A stretch of DNA of 38,863 nucleotides from Clostridiaceae bacterium (GTDB lineage Bacteria; Bacillota_A; Clostridia; Clostridiales; Clostridiaceae): positions 1 through 38,863 of the forward strand of contig JAQSXU010000046.1 in NCBI GenBank assembly GCA_029256485.1, in the 5' to 3' direction. The position numbers and the translations under genes were made by a program. The notes beneath the pieces were generated by a model. That model was not told where the DNA came from. It searched no databases and worked only from the letters and a program-made list of their open reading frames with translations. Of the stretch, positions 34,855-38,863 are shown in pieces. The first letter of the stretch is position 1; the number at the start of each line of letters is the position of its first letter.

Positions 34855-35773
34855 TTTAGTAATTATGACATTGATTGCAGGTACCCTAAGAACTGCTACA
34901 CCTTTGATTTTTGCTGGGCTTGGAGGAGTTTTTTCAGAAAAATCCGGAGTAGTTAATATAGGACTTGATGGTATGATGACAATGGGCGCTTTCTTTGCAG
35001 TATTGGGAACATATGTATCTGGCAGCCCATTATTTGGTGTATTGTGTGCTATGATAGCTGGAGGAGCAATTGCATTAGTTCATGCATTTTTAAGTATAAC
35101 TTTGAAATCCGATCAAATTATTTCAGGTACTGCAATTAACTTATTTTCTACAGCCCTTGCAAGCTTTTTGATTTTTAAAATATTTAAAAAGGGTGGACAA
35201 ACAGATATTGTTAAGGCATTACCTTACAGTGTTCCAAGTTCAATAAAATCAATCCCTTTTATTGGGTACATCTTGTCCAATATAAATTGGTTTGTAATAT
35301 TAGCTTTTGTGTTAATTATTGTAGCAAATTTTGTGCTTTTTAAAACTCCTATAGGATTGAGAATAAGAGCTGTTGGAGAACATCCAAGTGCTGCTGATAC
35401 TTTAGGAATAAATGTTTATAAAATGAGATATTTATGTGTGGTTTTATCTGGTGTTTTGGCAGGATTAGGCGGAGCTGCATTAATAGGCATAACACCAGTA
35501 TATAGAGAAGGTATGATTGCAGGCAGAGGATTTATTGCCTTAGCTGCTATGATATTTGGAAACTGGAAGCCTTTTGGAACCATGTGGGCTTGTTTATTAT
35601 TTGCATTTGGCGGATCCTTTGAAATTGCTGCCCAAGGATTTGGATGGTCATTACCTACAGAATTTTATTCTAGTATACCATATATTTTAACCATGCTTGC
35701 CTTAGCAGGTTTCGTTGGAAAGACAACTCCACCTGCTGCAGATGGTCAGCCATATGAAAAAGGTTCAAGATAA
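34847..35773 (+). CDS. ABC transporter permease, nucleoside type (subunit 2)
   Basis: A 308-residue permease partner. ATPLIFAGLGGVFSEKSGVVNIGLDGMMTMGAFFAV and IRAVGEHPSAADTLGINVYKMRYLCVVLSGVLAGLGGAAL are typical of the second permease of BMP-type transporters (YufQ-like). It ends with a short hydrophilic tail. It starts 8 nt inside the first permease gene and is followed by a strong terminator, closing the operon. Confidence 0.9.
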   Translation: MSSLVIMTLIAGTLRTATPLIFAGLGGVFSEKSGVVNIGLDGMMTMGAFFAVLGTYVSGSPLFGVLCAMIAGGAIALVHAFLSITLKSDQIISGTAINLFSTALASFLIFKIFKKGGQTDIVKALPYSVPSSIKSIPFIGYILSNINWFVILAFVLIIVANFVLFKTPIGLRIRAVGEHPSAADTLGINVYKMRYLCVVLSGVLAGLGGAALIGITPVYREGMIAGRGFIALAAMIFGNWKPFGTMWACLLFAFGGSFEIAAQGFGWSLPTEFYSSIPYILTMLALAGFVGKTTPPAADGQPYEKGSR

Positions 35774-35786
35774 ATAGGCTTCAATA

Positions 35787-35816
35787 AAGGAATTTGCAAA
35801 AGCAAATTCCTTTTTT
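35787..35816 (+). terminator. Terminator of the ABC transporter operon
   Basis: AAGGAATTTGC (35787-35797) pairs perfectly with GCAAATTCCTT (35802-35812), loop AAAA, followed by TTTT. Confidence 0.93.
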
Positions 35817-35895
35817 AATATATTTCTACATTAAAACTATTCAGTGTGTTATAATAGCTTTGATATAATCATACGTAAGAAAAGAGGTGTTTAGC

Positions 35896-37263
35896 TTGAA
35901 TATGGATTTTACTCTAAATTTAACTCAAGAACAGAAGCTTATTATGACTCAGCAAATGCAGCTTTCTGTTAAATTGTTGCAAATGTCAACATATGAATTA
36001 CAGCAGTACGTTGATAAAGAACTACAAGAAAATCCCGTTCTGGATGCAAAGGATTCAGATAGACTTAAGGATAATAATACTATTGATCATAAGGAATTAA
36101 TTAAGTACCTTGAATTTGATGATTACAGTCATCACAGCTACAATAAGGAAGATGATGAAGAAGTCTCACCTTTTACATTTATTTCAGAAAAGAAATCTCT
36201 TAAGTCATATTTAAAAGAACAAATATTGGAGCTAAATGAAAAGGATTACCTCAAGAATATATGCCTTTATATAATAGAAAATATAGATGGTAGAGGATAT
36301 TTAGATGGAAGTATTGAAGAAATATCCAAATATCTTAAAATATCTAACAGTACAGCAATGAAAGCATTGGACATAGTACAGTCATTGGAACCTGATGGAA
36401 TAGGTGCAAGAGACATTAAGGAGTGCTTAAAAATACAGCTCAAGAAAAAAGACATGGATAATGAAAATCTATTTAAGATAATAGATAATTATTTGGAATA
36501 TATTGGTGAGAATAGGTATAATAGTATTGCAAAAGAACTAAACATTGATGTAAAAGATGCACAAATGTATGGAGACACAATAAAATCATTGGAGCCAAAA
36601 CCTTCTAGGGGATTTTATACTGGTGAAGAAGTAAAATATATAATTCCTGATGCATATATTAAAAAAATCGATAATGAGTACTTTATAATAATGAACGAAG
36701 ATATAGCCCCAAAACTTTCAGTAAACCAAATTTATAAAGAAATTATAAACAATAATGATGATAAACAAGCTGTGGACTATGTTAAGGAAAAAATGAACAA
36801 TGCAATTTTTTTAATTAAAAGCATTGAACACAGAAAAAGTACTATATATAGAGTTCTTGAAAAAATACTTGAAATACAACGAGAATATTTTGATAATGGA
36901 GAGGCATATTTGAAGCCCATGACATTAAAGGAAATCTCAGATAGTTTAAATATGCATGAATCTACAATCAGCAGGGCCATTAGAGAAAAATATATATATA
37001 CGTCAAGAGGAACCATCAAGATTAAGGACTTATTTACAACTGGGATTACCTCCACATCCAATAATGGAGAAGATATATCAACAAATCTAATTAAGAAAAG
37101 AATTAAAGAATTAGTTGATAGTGAAGATAGAACTAAGCCGTTATCTGATCAGCAAATTTGTGACATAATAAATAAGCAGGATATGAATATTTCCAGAAGA
37201 ACCGTGGCAAAATATAGAGAGGAAATGGGTATAAAGAGTTCTAAGGGAAGAAAAAGATTTTGA
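35896..37263 (+). CDS. rpoN: RNA polymerase sigma-54 factor
   Basis: A 455-residue sigma-54. The Q- and L-rich activator-interaction region is at the N-terminus (LTQEQKLIMTQQMQLSVKLLQMSTYELQQYVDKELQENPVLD). The core-binding region follows, then the HTH (LKEISDSLNMHESTISRAIREKYIYTSRGTIKIKDLF) and the RpoN box ISRRTVAKYREEMGI near the C-terminus, which reads the -24 element. TTG 35896 fits AGAGGTG (35883-35889); GTG 35887 lies inside that SD. It is a single gene; no enhancer-binding protein is nearby. Confidence 0.93.
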   Translation: MNMDFTLNLTQEQKLIMTQQMQLSVKLLQMSTYELQQYVDKELQENPVLDAKDSDRLKDNNTIDHKELIKYLEFDDYSHHSYNKEDDEEVSPFTFISEKKSLKSYLKEQILELNEKDYLKNICLYIIENIDGRGYLDGSIEEISKYLKISNSTAMKALDIVQSLEPDGIGARDIKECLKIQLKKKDMDNENLFKIIDNYLEYIGENRYNSIAKELNIDVKDAQMYGDTIKSLEPKPSRGFYTGEEVKYIIPDAYIKKIDNEYFIIMNEDIAPKLSVNQIYKEIINNNDDKQAVDYVKEKMNNAIFLIKSIEHRKSTIYRVLEKILEIQREYFDNGEAYLKPMTLKEISDSLNMHESTISRAIREKYIYTSRGTIKIKDLFTTGITSTSNNGEDISTNLIKKRIKELVDSEDRTKPLSDQQICDIINKQDMNISRRTVAKYREEMGIKSSKGRKRF

Positions 37264-37303
37264 ATTTCATTTATTGAATTAATAAAATTAAAATTTTTAA
37301 TAA

Positions 37304-37335
37304 TAAGGGATTTTATTTAAATATAAAATCCCTTA
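37304..37335. terminator. Hairpin after rpoN, possible terminator
   Basis: TAAGGGATTTTAT (37304-37316) and ATAAAATCCCTTA (37323-37335) form a perfect 13-bp stem with loop TTAAAT. It is followed by A-rich, not T-rich, DNA, so intrinsic termination on the plus strand is doubtful. Confidence 0.45.
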
Positions 37336-37425
37336 AAAAACTACATCCTAGTCATATAAAATTTATGTTCATAATTTATTAACATTTTTTTTATAAATAC
37401 TATTTAAAAATTATTTTATTTGTCA

Positions 37426-37472
37426 TATAATATAGGTGGGACATAAAATGTATTACTGGGACAGTATGTGGC
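37426..37472 (+). promoter_or_regulatory. cggR-gapA promoter and CggR operator
   Basis: The -10 TATAAT is at 37426-37431, with a weak -35. Just downstream lie two direct repeats, GGGAC (37438-37442) with TGTA (37449-37452) and GGGAC (37458-37462) with TGGC (37469-37472), exactly 20 nt apart. This is the layout of the Bacillus subtilis CggR operator (GGGAC-N6-TGTC twice). Binding there would block transcription until fructose-1,6-bisphosphate releases the repressor. Confidence 0.85.
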
Positions 37473-37488
37473 CAAAGAGGTGTTGCAT

Positions 37489-38520
37489 TTGGAGGAAATA
37501 TTAAAGTTACAGCAGAAGATTGTTCCCGAAGTTGTTGATTTATTAGAAAAGAGATACAACATTTTAAGGACCATATTCTATAAACAACCTATAGGCAGAA
37601 GAATTTTAGCCAATGATTTGGGAATAGGTGAAAGAGTAGTAAGGACTGAAATTAATTTTTTAAAGAATCAAAATTTAATTGAAATCAATACTCCAGGAAT
37701 GACAATTACACCTGAAGGCGAAGAAGTAATAGACAAACTTAAAAATTTTATACACGAATTAAGAGGTTTGTCAGATATAGAAAAAGTTATTAAAGAAAGA
37801 TTGAAACTTAAGAATGTAATTGTTGTACCAGGAAATTTAGATGAAGATCCCACTGTAATTAAAGAACTGGGAAGAGTGGCAGCTAATTATTTGAAAAACT
37901 CAATAGTTGATAACAGCATTATTGCATTAACTGGAGGCACTACAGTTAAAGAGGTAGTAGATAATATGCCTAAAATTCAGGGGATTTCAAATGCTACAGT
38001 AGTTCCTGCCAGAGGCGGTATGGGCAGAAATGTTTTAACTCAAGCAAATACCATAGTAGCAAAATTAGCAGACAAAATTAATGCAAATTATAGATTGCTC
38101 CATGTTCCGGACAATCTGAGCAATAGGGCTCTTGATACCATTGTAAAAGAAAAAGGCGTAAAAGATGTACTGGAAGTAATTCATAATGCCAACATTTTAG
38201 TTTTTGGAATTGGCAGAGCAGATGAAATGGGAAGAAGAAGAGGACTGTCAGCTGAAGAATTGAGCAGACTTGAAGAGTTAGGTGCTGTTGGAGAGGCCTT
38301 TGGGTACTATTTCAATAGAAATGGAGAAATTGTTTATTCTACACCAACCATTGGAATAAAAAATGACCAAATACAAAAATTCAAGACGTTGATTGCAATT
38401 GCTGGTGGAGAAAATAAAGCAGAATCTATATTAGCCACAGAGCTTAACAATGATAATAGCGTGCTAATTACAGATGAAGGCGCAGCAAGGAAAATATTGC
38501 AGTATATTAAAATTACTTAA
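37489..38520 (+). CDS. cggR: Central glycolytic genes regulator CggR (SorC family)
   Basis: A 343-residue repressor. The N-terminal winged helix (KRYNILRTIFYKQPIGRRILANDLGIGERVVRTEINFLKNQNLI) is followed by a SorC sugar-phosphate-binding domain (GGTTVKEVVDNMP, ARGGMGRNVLTQANTIVAKLA, HVPDNLSNRA, GIGRADEMGRRRGLS). TTG 37489 (MEEILKLQQKIVPEVVDLLEKRY) fits AGAGGTG (37476-37482) and the usual CggR start; GTG 37468 overlaps the operator. It represses its own operon and gapA. Confidence 0.93.
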   Translation: MEEILKLQQKIVPEVVDLLEKRYNILRTIFYKQPIGRRILANDLGIGERVVRTEINFLKNQNLIEINTPGMTITPEGEEVIDKLKNFIHELRGLSDIEKVIKERLKLKNVIVVPGNLDEDPTVIKELGRVAANYLKNSIVDNSIIALTGGTTVKEVVDNMPKIQGISNATVVPARGGMGRNVLTQANTIVAKLADKINANYRLLHVPDNLSNRALDTIVKEKGVKDVLEVIHNANILVFGIGRADEMGRRRGLSAEELSRLEELGAVGEAFGYYFNRNGEIVYSTPTIGIKNDQIQKFKTLIAIAGGENKAESILATELNNDNSVLITDEGAARKILQYIKIT

Positions 38521-38525
38521 GTTAA

Positions 38526-38863
<338 letters not shown>

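Noticed and set aside
37304..37335. Strong intrinsic terminator of rpoN
   Set aside because: The 13-bp stem is perfect but is followed by A-rich DNA on the plus strand, so it is listed only as a possible terminator.

Overview
The window is AT-rich DNA from a spore-forming anaerobic Firmicute, best read as a Clostridium-type (Clostridiaceae) chromosome. The support is a complete selenocysteine-dependent glycine reductase operon, spore cortex genes (sleB and a cwlD-like amidase), a clostridial T-box and glycine riboswitch, sigma-54, and strong GGAGG/GAGGTG ribosome binding sites, many placed before TTG starts. Nothing points to a phage or a plasmid. No transposase, rRNA or CRISPR array was seen.

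Layout. 1-1332: end of a CBS-domain protein, then an Nramp-related metal transporter. 1415-2125: sleB. 2155-5083: a cysteine T-box leader, then cysK, cysE and queG. 5152-5850: a plsC-type acyltransferase. 6117-8318: kbl and tdh, the two steps that turn threonine into glycine plus acetyl-CoA. 8449-11839: nth, pncC (minus), mtnA and an M42 peptidase (minus). 12003-17897: a VanW-domain protein and a MoxR / DUF58 / transglutaminase cassette. 17948-18030: tRNA-Leu(CAG). 18206-22351: a soluble MCP-like protein, cwlD, a Cof-type HAD phosphatase, trmL and a DegV protein. 22494-30746: tandem glycine riboswitch, grdX, trxB, trxA, grdE, grdA, grdB, grdC, grdD. 30925-35773: a BMP lipoprotein and ABC transporter of the nucleoside type. 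35896-37263: rpoN. 37438-38863: CggR operator, cggR and the start of gapA.

How the genes fit together. Threonine can be split to glycine and acetyl-CoA by Tdh and Kbl. Glycine is sensed by the tandem riboswitch, whose second P1 stem and terminator use the same bases, so glycine should switch the grd operon ON. Thioredoxin reductase and an unusual thioredoxin (CEIC active site) feed electrons to GrdA and GrdB (both with in-frame UGA for selenocysteine) and GrdE (pyruvoyl precursor). GrdC and GrdD then release acetyl phosphate for ATP. grdA and grdB would each look broken if UGA were read as stop; they are annotated here as full-length genes.

The least explained signals are in the grd operon non-coding DNA. 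There is a 76-bp unit repeated twice between trxB and trxA that can fold into a three-stem RNA, a long (about 105 nt) hairpin between grdB and grdC, and heptamer repeats there that resemble a series between kbl and tdh. A hairpin between a strong Shine-Dalgarno and the start of the ABC ATPase gene is also worth testing.
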